Source: Providencia vermicola (lineage in GTDB: Bacteria > Pseudomonadota > Gammaproteobacteria > Enterobacterales > Enterobacteriaceae). From it: a stretch of DNA of 64,000 nucleotides. Shown here one piece after another: positions 1 through 9,524 of the stretch. Position numbers and translations under genes: made by a program. The stretch is taken from positions 3,475,001 to 3,539,000 of the forward strand of contig NZ_CP048796.1 in the NCBI RefSeq assembly GCF_010748935.1, given 5' to 3'. The stretch's first letter is position 1, and the number at the start of each line of letters is the position of its first letter. Below the pieces are notes generated by a model. It ran no database searches. It worked only from the letters and a program-made list of their open reading frames with translations, and was not told the origin of the DNA.

Positions 1-1
1 A

Positions 2-457
2 ATTCGCCGCGCCAATATTAACGACATTGGTGGTATTCTTGAATTAATCCGCCCACTAGAACAACAAGGTATTTTAGTTAGGCGTTCAAGAGAACAACTC
101 GAAATGGAAATCGATAAATTTACCATCATTGAACGAGATAATTTAGTCATTGCTTGCGCAGCACTCTATCCTTACCCAGAAGAAAAACTGGGTGAAATGG
201 CCTGTGTCGCAGTACATCCTGACTATCGTAGTTCTTCGCGGGGAGAAGAACTGCTACACCGCATTGCACTACAGGCTAAGCAAATAGGATTAGAAAAATT
301 ATTTGTGCTAACGACGCGTAGCATTCATTGGTTTCAAGAAAGAGGCTTTATTCCTGCTGAGATTGAAATGTTGCCATTGAAAAAACAAGCTTTATATAAC
401 TACCAACGCCGCTCAAAAATTTTAATGTTAGATTTAAAAGCGCCTACCGACAAATAA
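2..457 (+). CDS. argA: Amino-acid N-acetyltransferase (N-acetylglutamate synthase), C-terminal part, truncated by window start
   Basis: The reading frame is open from base 2 and encodes the last 151 residues of ArgA, which makes N-acetylglutamate from glutamate and acetyl-CoA, the first step of arginine synthesis. The visible part is the end of the amino-acid-kinase-like region ([16 protein letters not shown]) followed by the GNAT acetyltransferase core: [16 protein letters not shown] looks like the acetyl-CoA-binding motif A, and [12 protein letters not shown] is the usual C-terminal GNAT strand. An internal ATG at 104 is not the true start because the homologous sequence continues upstream of it. 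The gene converges on the leftward recBCD cluster, as in E. coli, and is followed by a strong hairpin at 467-501. The N-terminal arginine-binding domain lies outside the window. Confidence 0.93.
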   Translation: MRRANINDIGGILELIRPLEQQGILVRRSREQLEMEIDKFTIIERDNLVIACAALYPYPEEKLGEMACVAVHPDYRSSSRGEELLHRIALQAKQIGLEKLFVLTTRSIHWFQERGFIPAEIEMLPLKKQALYNYQRRSKILMLDLKAPTDK

Positions 458-466
458 CGCAAGCCA

Positions 467-501
467 AACTAACCTGATCCTTTATTGAGATCAGGTTAGT
501 T
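467..501. terminator. Hairpin terminator between argA and the convergent acidic gene
   Basis: Perfect 13-bp inverted repeat, 467-479 pairing with 489-501, around a 9-nt loop. It lies 10 nt after the argA stop and 16 nt before the end of the leftward gene at 517, so it probably serves both transcripts. There is no long T run on either side. Confidence 0.65.
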
Positions 502-516
502 ATTCAGTAAATCAGC

Positions 517-1086
517 TTAAGCAATTTGGACTACTCGTGATTTCTGGCAGAGTGGCGTACTGTCGATAATGGGCTGTAGCAATGCTGACATTTCGGCAAA
601 GGATGAACCATAGAAGTAGAAAGCGGTTTCAGTCGGCCCTTCCCATACCCCATGGATAGCACCAATATCTTCGACAGCCTCATCCATTTTGTCGAAAATA
701 TCATTGATATCACTATTCTCATAAACTTCATCAGGCAATTCAGTGCCATTTAAATAGAGTGCTAAGCCTTCTTCATCACCAAATTCAATTACCGTATCTT
801 CTCCATGCACAATCAATCGAGAACCTTTTGGCGCTAACATAGACGAGAACAATTGAATTATCAGACTGATATTTTCGTCGTTAGCCTCAGCCACAGAAAG
901 CTCGATATCACATTCTTCAATTTCACCGCTGTCTGAAAGTAAAGTACCACCTCCAGTCACCTGAATATCTTTATTCATCCCCTGCATGACTTGTGTAAAT
1001 GCATCTTCTAAATCAGCACGTCTTTCCGGCTCGATTCTCGCTTTCAGTGTTACCGTTAACGCCGTCATAGTTGGCTGGTTATCCAT
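517..1086 (-). CDS. Hypothetical very acidic protein, 189 aa, downstream of recD
   Basis: I do not recognise this family. The 189-residue product is strongly acidic: I count 37 Asp/Glu against 10 Lys/Arg. It has no signal peptide or membrane segment and is probably cytosolic. It looks like two alpha/beta halves: residues 7-110 (TLKARIEP through VIEFGDEEG) and an acidic segment at about 117-140 followed by WEGPTETAFYFYG and PLCQKSRVV near the C-terminus. The start at 1086 has a plausible ribosome site (AAAAGGT about 7 nt upstream); ATG at 1068 is an alternative. It begins 57 nt after the recD stop on the same strand with no clear terminator between, so it may be the last gene of the recC-ptrA-recB-recD transcript. 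In E. coli K-12, argA and recD are direct neighbours, so this is an added gene. An orphan immunity protein or a DNA-mimic is conceivable, but nothing in the sequence proves it. Confidence 0.75.
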   Translation of the reverse strand: MDNQPTMTALTVTLKARIEPERRADLEDAFTQVMQGMNKDIQVTGGGTLLSDSGEIEECDIELSVAEANDENISLIIQLFSSMLAPKGSRLIVHGEDTVIEFGDEEGLALYLNGTELPDEVYENSDINDIFDKMDEAVEDIGAIHGVWEGPTETAFYFYGSSFAEMSALLQPIIDSTPLCQKSRVVQIA

Positions 1087-1143
1087 ATTATTACCTTTTG
1101 CATTTAAGTCTGATTTACGTAGCCACAGCTACTGCTTGTGACT

Positions 1144-3003
1144 CTATTTTACATTCATTAATTGTATTGCTAAACCACTACGCCGTTTTGTTGGCGTTTC
1201 AATAGCTCGACGTAAAATTTTCATATTGCAATACAAAGAAAGCGTTTTTTTAGCTCGCGTTATCGCGGTGTACACCAGTTCACGAGTCACTACTGGTGAA
1301 TATACCTTCGGTAATACTAATGCGGTATGGGCGAATTCTGAACCTTGAGATTTATGCACCGTCATAGCATATGCCGTTTCATGTAGAGGTAATCGATTAG
1401 GCTGAATGCCTTTAATCGAACCATCTGGATACTGAAAGTAAGCTCTAAGAGCCCCTTCCTCATCGGGCAATATTATGCCTATATCACCATTAAATAACCC
1501 TAGCGGGCTATCATTTCGGCTAATCATAATTGGCCGTCCTGCATAGTGTTTATTGGTCTGATTAAATGGCCGATAAATAAGCCCTTGACGATGCAGTAGC
1601 TTTTCCAGCTTTTCATTTATTCCGATCACACCATAAGGCCCATCTCTTAAAGCGGTAAGTAAGCGGAATTGATTAAATTTAAACAATATCTCTGCTGGGT
1701 CATGAGCGGCTTTCACTGATAAGAGGTAATCTTGATAAAACTTCGCAGCGTCCATTAACATCTGAGCGTAATCGTCTTCACTTTCCTGTCCATAGGTCTG
1801 CACATCATTGAAGGAACTATTTAAGACTTTCTCAGCACGCTTCACATCCCCTTCATTAACCGCAAACGCAAGCTGCCCTATGCCAGAAGAGGCAGAAAAC
1901 CGATAACTTTTACGCAATAAGCACAGACTATTTCTGATAAAAGGTCCGTCCTCAGAGACAAAATGCGCCAGTGAATAGCCCGTCAGATCGCTAAGTTCTT
2001 GCGCTCTTTGGGGGCTATAACCACAATCAGCAAACTGACAGATATCACCGAGTACTGCCCCCGCCTCGACTGAAGCTAGCTGGTCTTTATCACCTAAAAA
2101 AATTAATTTTGCATGAGAAGGTAAAGCTTCGATGAGTTTTCCCATCATAGGTAAATCTACCATTGAAGCTTCATCCACAATTAAGATATCTAATGATAAT
2201 AAATTATCGCTATGATAGCGGAATTGCTGGCTTTCCGGCTGAGCCCCTAATAGTCTATGTAACGTCTTAGCTTGATTAGGGAGCATGCCTCGTTCTTCAT
2301 CACTTAATGATAAACCGTCCAGAGCAGCGCCTAATGACTCAGTCAAACGAGCAGCCGCTTTACCTGTTGGGGCAGCTAATTCAATTTGAACATTGTGTTT
2401 ATTCTCAACAGCAAGTTTCACTAATGCCGCAAGAATTCGAGCAACCGTTGTTGTTTTGCCCGTACCGGGCCCACCAGATATAACCGACACTTGGCTGGTC
2501 ACAGCCACCGCAGCTGCAATTTTTTGCCAATCTATCTCACGACTGTGAGGGAAAAGCGCATCTAAAATTGATTTAAGATGCAATGAATCATATTGCGCGA
2601 ATACAGTCTGTGAAAAGTACCTAGAGACACAACGTTCGTATTGCCATAACCGCTGAAAATAGAGAAATTCACCTGATAATATTAAAGGTGATGGCTGGTT
2701 TTCATCCGCTAAAGTAATAAAAGGTGCGTTCTTAACTGCTTGATAAATTGTTTCTTGATCAGGCTTTCCTATTGCACACCAAAATTCATGAGCTAATTCA
2801 GGATGACGTCCAGCAAATATCTTTTCCAAACTGACGTCTGCTAAGGATAAACAAACATGCCCCGTCATCGTTTCTGCACTTAATAATGCAGTAATAAAAA
2901 GTAATATTGGGCTGCGTTCTTCTGTGATGTTATAGGCAAATTGAATATCAAGAGGCGTAAACAAACGAGCTTCGATCGCTTTATTGAACAGCGCTTTCAT
3001 CAT
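1144..3003 (-). CDS. recD: Exodeoxyribonuclease V alpha subunit, 5'-3' helicase RecD
   Basis: RecD is the fast 5'-3' superfamily 1B motor of the RecBCD helicase-nuclease, which resects double-strand ends until Chi is met. The 619-residue protein has an N-terminal RecB-interaction domain (1-150), Walker A GGPGTGKTT at about 177-185, Walker B DEAS at 277-280, and the C-terminal motif VHKSQGSEF plus TAITRAKK of helicase motifs V/VI. Length agrees with E. coli RecD (608). It starts with ATGATG whose first ATG overlaps the recB stop by 4 nt (TGA at 3002-3000), which implies translational coupling. Its stop is followed by the acidic gene at 1086. No anomaly is visible. Confidence 0.97.
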   Translation of the reverse strand: MMKALFNKAIEARLFTPLDIQFAYNITEERSPILLFITALLSAETMTGHVCLSLADVSLEKIFAGRHPELAHEFWCAIGKPDQETIYQAVKNAPFITLADENQPSPLILSGEFLYFQRLWQYERCVSRYFSQTVFAQYDSLHLKSILDALFPHSREIDWQKIAAAVAVTSQVSVISGGPGTGKTTTVARILAALVKLAVENKHNVQIELAAPTGKAAARLTESLGAALDGLSLSDEERGMLPNQAKTLHRLLGAQPESQQFRYHSDNLLSLDILIVDEASMVDLPMMGKLIEALPSHAKLIFLGDKDQLASVEAGAVLGDICQFADCGYSPQRAQELSDLTGYSLAHFVSEDGPFIRNSLCLLRKSYRFSASSGIGQLAFAVNEGDVKRAEKVLNSSFNDVQTYGQESEDDYAQMLMDAAKFYQDYLLSVKAAHDPAEILFKFNQFRLLTALRDGPYGVIGINEKLEKLLHRQGLIYRPFNQTNKHYAGRPIMISRNDSPLGLFNGDIGIILPDEEGALRAYFQYPDGSIKGIQPNRLPLHETAYAMTVHKSQGSEFAHTALVLPKVYSPVVTRELVYTAITRAKKTLSLYCNMKILRRAIETPTKRRSGLAIQLMNVK

Positions 3004-6000
3004 GATGTGCTCCCTTCTTGTACATTGAGAAATAGCTGATCAAATGCATCTATAAATTCAGGCTCAGGTCGATAGTAAAAAATACCGTTATTTGACTCAG
3101 CCTTATCAATACCGCGTAAGAAGAGATAATAAACACCGCCAAAATGGATATCGTACTGATAGTTAGGCACCCGTTGTTTTAGATAACGATGTAATGCTAA
3201 TGAGTACAATTGATATTGGAGATCATAACGATGATCTATCATGGCCTCGACCATCGCCGATTGCGTATAACAACTGGCATCCCCTCCAAGGTAATTTGAT
3301 TTATAATCAAGTAGATAAAATTTACCATTCCACAAAAATGTTAAATCAATAAAACCTTTTAAAATGCCCTGTACTTCTTCAAAACTCAGTGGAGGGCAAG
3401 CAGCAGATATAGGATCATATTGATGAGTAACGCGGTCAACGGCTTGGGGGTCTAATAACTTATCTATAGGTAAATAAAATTGCATCTCATCGAGCATATC
3501 TTGAGGCGCTAAAGCGGATAAACATAGGCCATCTTCCGCAAGTGGCGCCTGAACAATCGCCATTAACCACTCCTGTAGCATTTCAGCCCATTGCGTATCA
3601 AAGCCCGATATTTGAAGCTTTTCCTGCAACCACTCTAGAGGAACGTCTTTTGAAAACTCAATTTCTTCCATTAATTCATGCAGAAATGTTCCGGGTGCGG
3701 TCCCTTTAGGGAATTGGTGTGGTGTTAAAATGTGCTCATCCGCTAAGGGTAAAGTGGTATCGATACTGACTTCAATATCCATCTTTGGTGCAAGCGAACT
3801 TGCCAACTGCTCTGCACTAATTACTTGCTCACTCTCACCGTAAGACCTGCGATAACTTAACCCCGAATAACTCGTGACTCTCCAGTGATCATCAAAGAAG
3901 CGCGTCACATTTCTTGCTGATAGCGCCTCTGAGTCACCTTGATTCAACGCTAGCGAAATTGGCTCTATTTGTTCAATTCGCTCAACATTAATCACTGTAT
4001 TCGTTAATTCTGCTAGCCCTTTATCGAGCAACGTAAAATCACCCGCTTCACTTTTTTGAATTAAATAGCCTAAAGCCGATAAATGCAGGTCAGTTTCTCC
4101 ACTTTTCTTACGGTTGCCTTTGATGATTGGTGCAATACCTACGCTACAATGATAAATCGCTCGAGTTAAGGCGACATAGAGTAATCGTAGATCCTCCGCT
4201 AAACGTTCTTCATCTGCCAAAGCAATGTTTTCTTCGTTGTCCGCAAGGTCTAAACGTGTCCGATAATTATCCCTATCATGATAAAGCGCCTTTGATTGAG
4301 GTAAAAAATTACTGGCAAAAGGCAACCAAACTATTGGGTATTCAAGCCCTTTCGATTTATGAATAGTACTAATTTGAACAAGGTGTTTATCACTTTCTAA
4401 ACGCATTTGCTGCGCGTTAGATTGATGGTCAGGATCTGCTATTTGCTGAGTTAGCCAACGAACCAATGTATGCTCCCCTTCGAGTTGAAGAGACATTTCT
4501 TGCAGCAACTCACCAATATGCATAAAGTCCATTAGACGTCGTTCACCGTCAACTGAAGAAAGAAAAGTTTCAGCAATATGCCGTTCAGACATTAACACCC
4601 TAAGCATCGGTAGAACGCCCTGCTTACGCCAGATAATGGAGTATCGGGTAAATTCATCAACTAAAGCTTCCCACGCTTTTTCATCATAGTTGAGAGTATC
4701 AATTTCTTTAGCGTTTAATCCTAATGTGCCTGTCGCTAATGCACTACGTAAAACACGCTCTTTCTCAGGTGACAATACGGCCTGAAGGATCCACAGTAAG
4801 TCTCGTGCTTCTTGGGTTGAAAACACACTCTCTCGATTCGATTGAAAAACAGATGGGATACTAAGCTGGTTTAAGGCATCGCGTATTAACATTGCCTCGC
4901 GCCGACTTCTTACCAGTACCGTAATATCAGCAGCAGAGACGGGTATTTCTTTCCCATCTTGCTGCTGAAAAACGGTGGTTCCCTTCAAGCCACCTTGTAA
5001 TAGCTGGCTAATCTGTGCGGCACATTGTGCGGCCATCGTGTGTTCATAATCAGCAATAGAAACGGCTTCAGCATTAATTTGCCAAAAAGTTAGCGCTTTT
5101 ACTGCCTCACCATTATGACAAAGCATCTTACCAGCGTTTCTTTCTGCAAAATTGACGGGATTAAATGGAATTTGTTCAAAAATAAACGGATTGTCACAAT
5201 AGCTAAAAACATGATTAACCGCTTCCACCATATGTTGTGATGAGCGATGGTTAGTTTCTAATGTGTAATGGGCATTGACCTGTTTTTTCGCTTCAATATA
5301 AGTAAAAATATCAGCACCACGAAATGCATATATCGCTTGCTTTGGATCACCGATAAACAGCAATGCGCTATTTTCGACACCACCATAAATTCGTTGAAAA
5401 ATACGATATTGTTGGGGGTCTGTGTCCTGAAATTCATCAATCATTGCCACGGGATAACGTTGGCTAATTGCTTCTGCTAAATATTTTCCACCTTGCTGCT
5501 TTAGTGCGCTGTCTAAACGAGTAAGTAAATCATCAAACCCCATCTCCCCACGATGATATTTTTCCTGAATAATATTTTGTCTCACTTCAGTTATTGCCAG
5601 TGGGATGATCAAGTCTTTAATTGTTAATGATTGGGAAAGTAGCTCGTCGATACGCGCAAAAACGGCGTGCTCTGGCCCTGAACCACTTTTTGATTTCTCA
5701 TGCAAAACTGCTTGAGAAAAACGCACAATTTCTTTTGGTAATTGATAATCCTGAGTTTCCTCTTCCGCCCAACGCAGCATTTTTTCTAACCAGCTAGGTA
5801 AAAAACGAGAGCTATAGCTCCGCTTATCAACATCTGAATTAGAGATAAGCCGTTCAAATTCAGAACAATTCGCTAGCCATAAAGACTTCACTTGAGTGAT
5901 CAGCTCTATTAAGCGTTGATGGCGCTCTTCAAACGTTTCCGTACGCTGCTGTTCGTTAACGATATCGGGCATATCACCCTGTAAAAAAGGTTTAATTTCC

Positions 6001-6611
6001 GCCAGCAGTGCTTCAGGGCTATTCCATTGCGACAAAACAACCTTCGTCATTGAATAATCAAGCGGGTAAAAATGTCGTCGCCAAAAGTCTGCACAAGCTT
6101 GCTTTTGAATCGGAAGTTCATCTTGGATCATGGTTTGTTCGAATAAAACCCCTGATTCAAAAGCATTATGCACCAACATTCTTTGGCAAAATCCATGAAT
6201 GGTATAAATCGCCGCCTCATCCATTTGGCGTTCAGCTGTCAGCAACCAACTAATCGCAAACTCTCGTTGCTCTGGTGTCGTAATTTGTGAAAGCAACTCT
6301 AAATATTCAGGTTCTTTTTCAAAACCAACGCCATTACGAATACAAGCAAGACGCATTTTATGGATTCGCTCACGGATACGTCCTCGTAGTTCATTAGTGG
6401 CAGCTTCTGTAAAGGTAACAACTAGGATTTCTTCTACAGTAAGAGGCCGAGAGAAGGCATTCTCTCGGCCTAACCCTAATAATAAACGCAGATAGAGGAT
6501 CCCTATCGTATAGGTTTTACCTGTACCCGCCGATGCCTCAATTAACCGCTGCCCTTGTAAGGGTAGGGAAAAAGCATCTAACAGTTGGGAACTTATCTGC
6601 ATTTTACTCAC
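3000..6611 (-). CDS. recB: Exodeoxyribonuclease V beta subunit, helicase-nuclease RecB
   Basis: RecB is the 3'-5' UvrD-family motor and the only nuclease of RecBCD; after Chi it loads RecA. The 1203-residue protein has Walker A ASAGTGKT at 26-33, the helicase signatures VVTFTEAAT, TIHGFCQRML, MIDEFQDTDPQQY and ISTIHKSKGLEYPIVWLP, and RLLYVALTRA. The C-terminal nuclease domain (about 930-1203) carries the catalytic cluster GFIDLTFLW and LLDYKS (Asp1102, Lys1104) and a YQLQYSLAL-like helix. Length is close to E. coli RecB (1180). It overlaps the ptrA stop by 4 nt at its start and recD by 4 nt at its end, so recB, recD and ptrA look translationally coupled. Confidence 0.97.
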   Translation of the reverse strand: MSKMQISSQLLDAFSLPLQGQRLIEASAGTGKTYTIGILYLRLLLGLGRENAFSRPLTVEEILVVTFTEAATNELRGRIRERIHKMRLACIRNGVGFEKEPEYLELLSQITTPEQREFAISWLLTAERQMDEAAIYTIHGFCQRMLVHNAFESGVLFEQTMIQDELPIQKQACADFWRRHFYPLDYSMTKVVLSQWNSPEALLAEIKPFLQGDMPDIVNEQQRTETFEERHQRLIELITQVKSLWLANCSEFERLISNSDVDKRSYSSRFLPSWLEKMLRWAEEETQDYQLPKEIVRFSQAVLHEKSKSGSGPEHAVFARIDELLSQSLTIKDLIIPLAITEVRQNIIQEKYHRGEMGFDDLLTRLDSALKQQGGKYLAEAISQRYPVAMIDEFQDTDPQQYRIFQRIYGGVENSALLFIGDPKQAIYAFRGADIFTYIEAKKQVNAHYTLETNHRSSQHMVEAVNHVFSYCDNPFIFEQIPFNPVNFAERNAGKMLCHNGEAVKALTFWQINAEAVSIADYEHTMAAQCAAQISQLLQGGLKGTTVFQQQDGKEIPVSAADITVLVRSRREAMLIRDALNQLSIPSVFQSNRESVFSTQEARDLLWILQAVLSPEKERVLRSALATGTLGLNAKEIDTLNYDEKAWEALVDEFTRYSIIWRKQGVLPMLRVLMSERHIAETFLSSVDGERRLMDFMHIGELLQEMSLQLEGEHTLVRWLTQQIADPDHQSNAQQMRLESDKHLVQISTIHKSKGLEYPIVWLPFASNFLPQSKALYHDRDNYRTRLDLADNEENIALADEERLAEDLRLLYVALTRAIYHCSVGIAPIIKGNRKKSGETDLHLSALGYLIQKSEAGDFTLLDKGLAELTNTVINVERIEQIEPISLALNQGDSEALSARNVTRFFDDHWRVTSYSGLSYRRSYGESEQVISAEQLASSLAPKMDIEVSIDTTLPLADEHILTPHQFPKGTAPGTFLHELMEEIEFSKDVPLEWLQEKLQISGFDTQWAEMLQEWLMAIVQAPLAEDGLCLSALAPQDMLDEMQFYLPIDKLLDPQAVDRVTHQYDPISAACPPLSFEEVQGILKGFIDLTFLWNGKFYLLDYKSNYLGGDASCYTQSAMVEAMIDHRYDLQYQLYSLALHRYLKQRVPNYQYDIHFGGVYYLFLRGIDKAESNNGIFYYRPEPEFIDAFDQLFLNVQEGSTS

Positions 6612-9505
6612 TGTAAATCATCCTTAATAGGTAAAATCTTTTGAAATTCTGAAGCGTTAGGATAAAACACCCAGCCTTTTAATGGCGCATAGCCCGTTTT
6701 CTCATTCACGTCTTGACCAATGACTTGAGAGGCTAATGCCAATCCCTGACGTTTCATAACAGCACGCTGATAATAATCAATAACCTGTTGCTGAGTTGCT
6801 TTTTCAAAAAGCGCCAGAACCTTATCGCGAGTATCAAAAGTAAAAATATTACGACTAAAATCAGATGAATAGCGTCCTACTTCCTCATAGAAAGTTTGAG
6901 GAGGCTGTTTCATTTGAGTAATAATTGATTGTTTATACTGTTCAAACTCTTGAGCCGGTAATTTTTTCAATTTATCAAACGCTACATTATAAAACTCTTG
7001 ATAACGAGTATTGAGATAAGCTGGCGTTTGCGCATTACTTTGTAATAAGAAACCAATACCCCACTGATCGCCTATACCGACTTTGAAAGCAAAAACAGCA
7101 TAGCCAAGTTGCTCATTCGTTCTGAGCTGGTCATAAAACCATGGCTGAATGATATTGGATAGTAATCCCGAGAGAACAGCGCCCTCGATACGGCTATAGC
7201 CTTCAGGAATAAAGATCTCTGCCAATGCGCTATCCGAGCTTTGAGCTTGTCGATGGAAATCAGCCAAATAGGCTTGATCAATGGCAACAATATCACCCCG
7301 CCACCAGTTGGTACCTTTACTCTTCAGTAATGCCTGTGCATCTTGAATGACTTTTATGCTTTGCTCTGAAGTCAAATTACCAATTACCATGGCTTGTAGT
7401 GCGGCACTGTCCACAACTTTAGTACGATAATCGGTAAGATCTTTTAGCGAAATATCATCCAGTACTGCTAACCGTGCTTCTTGCTCGAAATAAGGTACAG
7501 TATCAATTCGACGCAAAGGTTGCATCGCTAACTCATAAGCTTTAGCGTTATTAGCGACTTTAATTTGCTCTTGATACCAAGATTTGGCTTGAGCTAATTC
7601 CCTATCAGTGGGTTCAAAGCTAAGATAAAGCTTAGTCATGGATAAAAACAGCTCAGGCAAATGCTGTGTATAACCACTAGCATTAAACTGTAAACCTAAC
7701 CCTTGTGAGACAGAAACAGACATCCCTGCCACTGAGGCTTGATATTGCAGTTCATCCATTTTTAAAGAGGCAATATATTGCAGTAAGGCGCCTGTGACTT
7801 GAGATTTAGCGTCCTGCTCACCAACTTTAGTTTTCAGCAATAAATTAATGGTTGCTTTAGGTTCATCCGCAAAGTACTGACTTGGCATATACAGAACACG
7901 GGTATTCTGATCTTGGTACACTAATTCGGGATGTTTATATTCCTTATCCACTTTAATTAAAGACAAATTATCTGGTATATAGGGATTTAACTCCGGTAAT
8001 CTAAATTTCATTTTAGATTCAAGCTGTTCCCATTTAGCTAACTGTTGAGCTGTAATCTTATCGACTTGATAAGGTGCATCAACAAAATAAGCTTTTTTAT
8101 TATGGGGCTCTTCTGGGCTAATAAACCAAATTCTAGCATCCTTAGCGGTCAGCTCAGATAAGCGAGCTTTTATAGCCGCAGGATCATATTTATCGGCAAT
8201 ATAATCGGAATCCAGTACGTGGTTCACAGGAACATTGATCATTTGGTCAGATAACCACTCAATGTAGTTCATGTCCCGAACAATAGAACCATAGCGGAAC
8301 GAAAGATTTAGTACATTCGCTATTTCATCAAAATAATTTTTATTAACACCTTGTTTTTTCAGCAAATCAATATAAGAAAAAACAGCCGCAATAATTTCAT
8401 CACGCTCAGCCAGACCTTTGTCCGTTAACGTAATATAGATGGAGAAAGAGCCATAATTACGGTCCGCGTTCGGAAGCGATGATGCACTGATCCCTTCCGC
8501 AAGCCCTTGCGATATTAACCAATCAGCAAGTGTACCGGGACTACGATTGCCAATTAGATAGCCAATATATTCATCACTTTTGCTCCGGAAATCAGCCATA
8601 TTATTTTTGATACTAAATTCAAGCTGAATGGCTTTTTGAGGCTGAGCTGGCACATAATGAATAACAATTCCTTTTTCATTATCAGTAACAGCTGGCACCT
8701 CTGTTGAAGGAGCCGTCACCTTATGATCAGGAATACGCCCGAAAGTATCTGCGGCTATCTTTGCTAATGATTCAATCGATTGGTCACCATAAAGCACCCC
8801 ATTCATTAAATTTGCTGAGTAATACTTTTTATAAAAATCGACTAACTCAGTTTGTAATTTGCTGTTCGGCTTATCTTTTAGTGTTTCTAAATTTCCACCA
8901 GAAAAACGAGAATTTGGATGTTTAGGATTCAATGTTTCTGAACGAACTTGCCATAAACGCATTCCATCTCGAGAACGCGCCATTGTTAGCTCAGCATTGA
9001 CCGCATTGCGCTCTCTATCCGCATTTGTGGGATCAAGTAATGGTTCAGCTAATGCATCAGCCAACCTATCAGTTGCCTCTTTGAGTGCACTATTTTCAAC
9101 TTCTAAATAATACGCGGTGCGATGTGCAGCAGTGCTAGCATTATGGCTACCACCATGTTTTTGTAAAAATTCAGATAAGCTGCTTGGCTCTGGGTATTTT
9201 TTAGAACCCATTAATACCATGTGCTCCAAATAATGAGCTAAACCTAGCTGGCTGTCTGGGTTTTCTAAGCTCCCAACAGGAATCGACACCGCGGCTAATG
9301 ATTTTGTCGCTTTTGGATCTGAAACCAATAAAACGATCATCCCATTATTCAGCTTAATGGCTTGATAAGTTCTTGGATCATTTTCACTCTTATTGATAGT
9401 TTCAGGCAAAACTTGCCAAAGGGGCTGAGCGATAACCGTCGCCCCCCAAACCATTAAGGTTAACAATAAGAAAAATTGAGCGATACTTTTGGATAAACGT
9501 AGCAT
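6608..9505 (-). CDS. ptrA: Pitrilysin (protease III), periplasmic M16 zinc metalloprotease
   Basis: Pitrilysin degrades small peptides in the periplasm. The 965-residue precursor starts with a typical signal peptide (hydrophobic core about 9-24, cleavage probably after ATVIA at 26). The inverted zinc motif HXXEH is HYLEH at 91-95, with the distal glutamate in ERNAVNAELT about 70 residues on. The remainder holds the four homologous M16 domains, including the TNEQLGYAVFAFKVG signature in the C-terminal half. Length agrees with E. coli PtrA (962). It lies between recC (19-nt gap) and recB (4-nt overlap), the conserved enterobacterial order, although no functional link to recombination is known. 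All catalytic residues appear intact. Confidence 0.97.
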   Translation of the reverse strand: MLRLSKSIAQFFLLLTLMVWGATVIAQPLWQVLPETINKSENDPRTYQAIKLNNGMIVLLVSDPKATKSLAAVSIPVGSLENPDSQLGLAHYLEHMVLMGSKKYPEPSSLSEFLQKHGGSHNASTAAHRTAYYLEVENSALKEATDRLADALAEPLLDPTNADRERNAVNAELTMARSRDGMRLWQVRSETLNPKHPNSRFSGGNLETLKDKPNSKLQTELVDFYKKYYSANLMNGVLYGDQSIESLAKIAADTFGRIPDHKVTAPSTEVPAVTDNEKGIVIHYVPAQPQKAIQLEFSIKNNMADFRSKSDEYIGYLIGNRSPGTLADWLISQGLAEGISASSLPNADRNYGSFSIYITLTDKGLAERDEIIAAVFSYIDLLKKQGVNKNYFDEIANVLNLSFRYGSIVRDMNYIEWLSDQMINVPVNHVLDSDYIADKYDPAAIKARLSELTAKDARIWFISPEEPHNKKAYFVDAPYQVDKITAQQLAKWEQLESKMKFRLPELNPYIPDNLSLIKVDKEYKHPELVYQDQNTRVLYMPSQYFADEPKATINLLLKTKVGEQDAKSQVTGALLQYIASLKMDELQYQASVAGMSVSVSQGLGLQFNASGYTQHLPELFLSMTKLYLSFEPTDRELAQAKSWYQEQIKVANNAKAYELAMQPLRRIDTVPYFEQEARLAVLDDISLKDLTDYRTKVVDSAALQAMVIGNLTSEQSIKVIQDAQALLKSKGTNWWRGDIVAIDQAYLADFHRQAQSSDSALAEIFIPEGYSRIEGAVLSGLLSNIIQPWFYDQLRTNEQLGYAVFAFKVGIGDQWGIGFLLQSNAQTPAYLNTRYQEFYNVAFDKLKKLPAQEFEQYKQSIITQMKQPPQTFYEEVGRYSSDFSRNIFTFDTRDKVLALFEKATQQQVIDYYQRAVMKRQGLALASQVIGQDVNEKTGYAPLKGWVFYPNASEFQKILPIKDDLQ

Positions 9506-9524
9506 CCTTTAATGCTCTCCTTTT

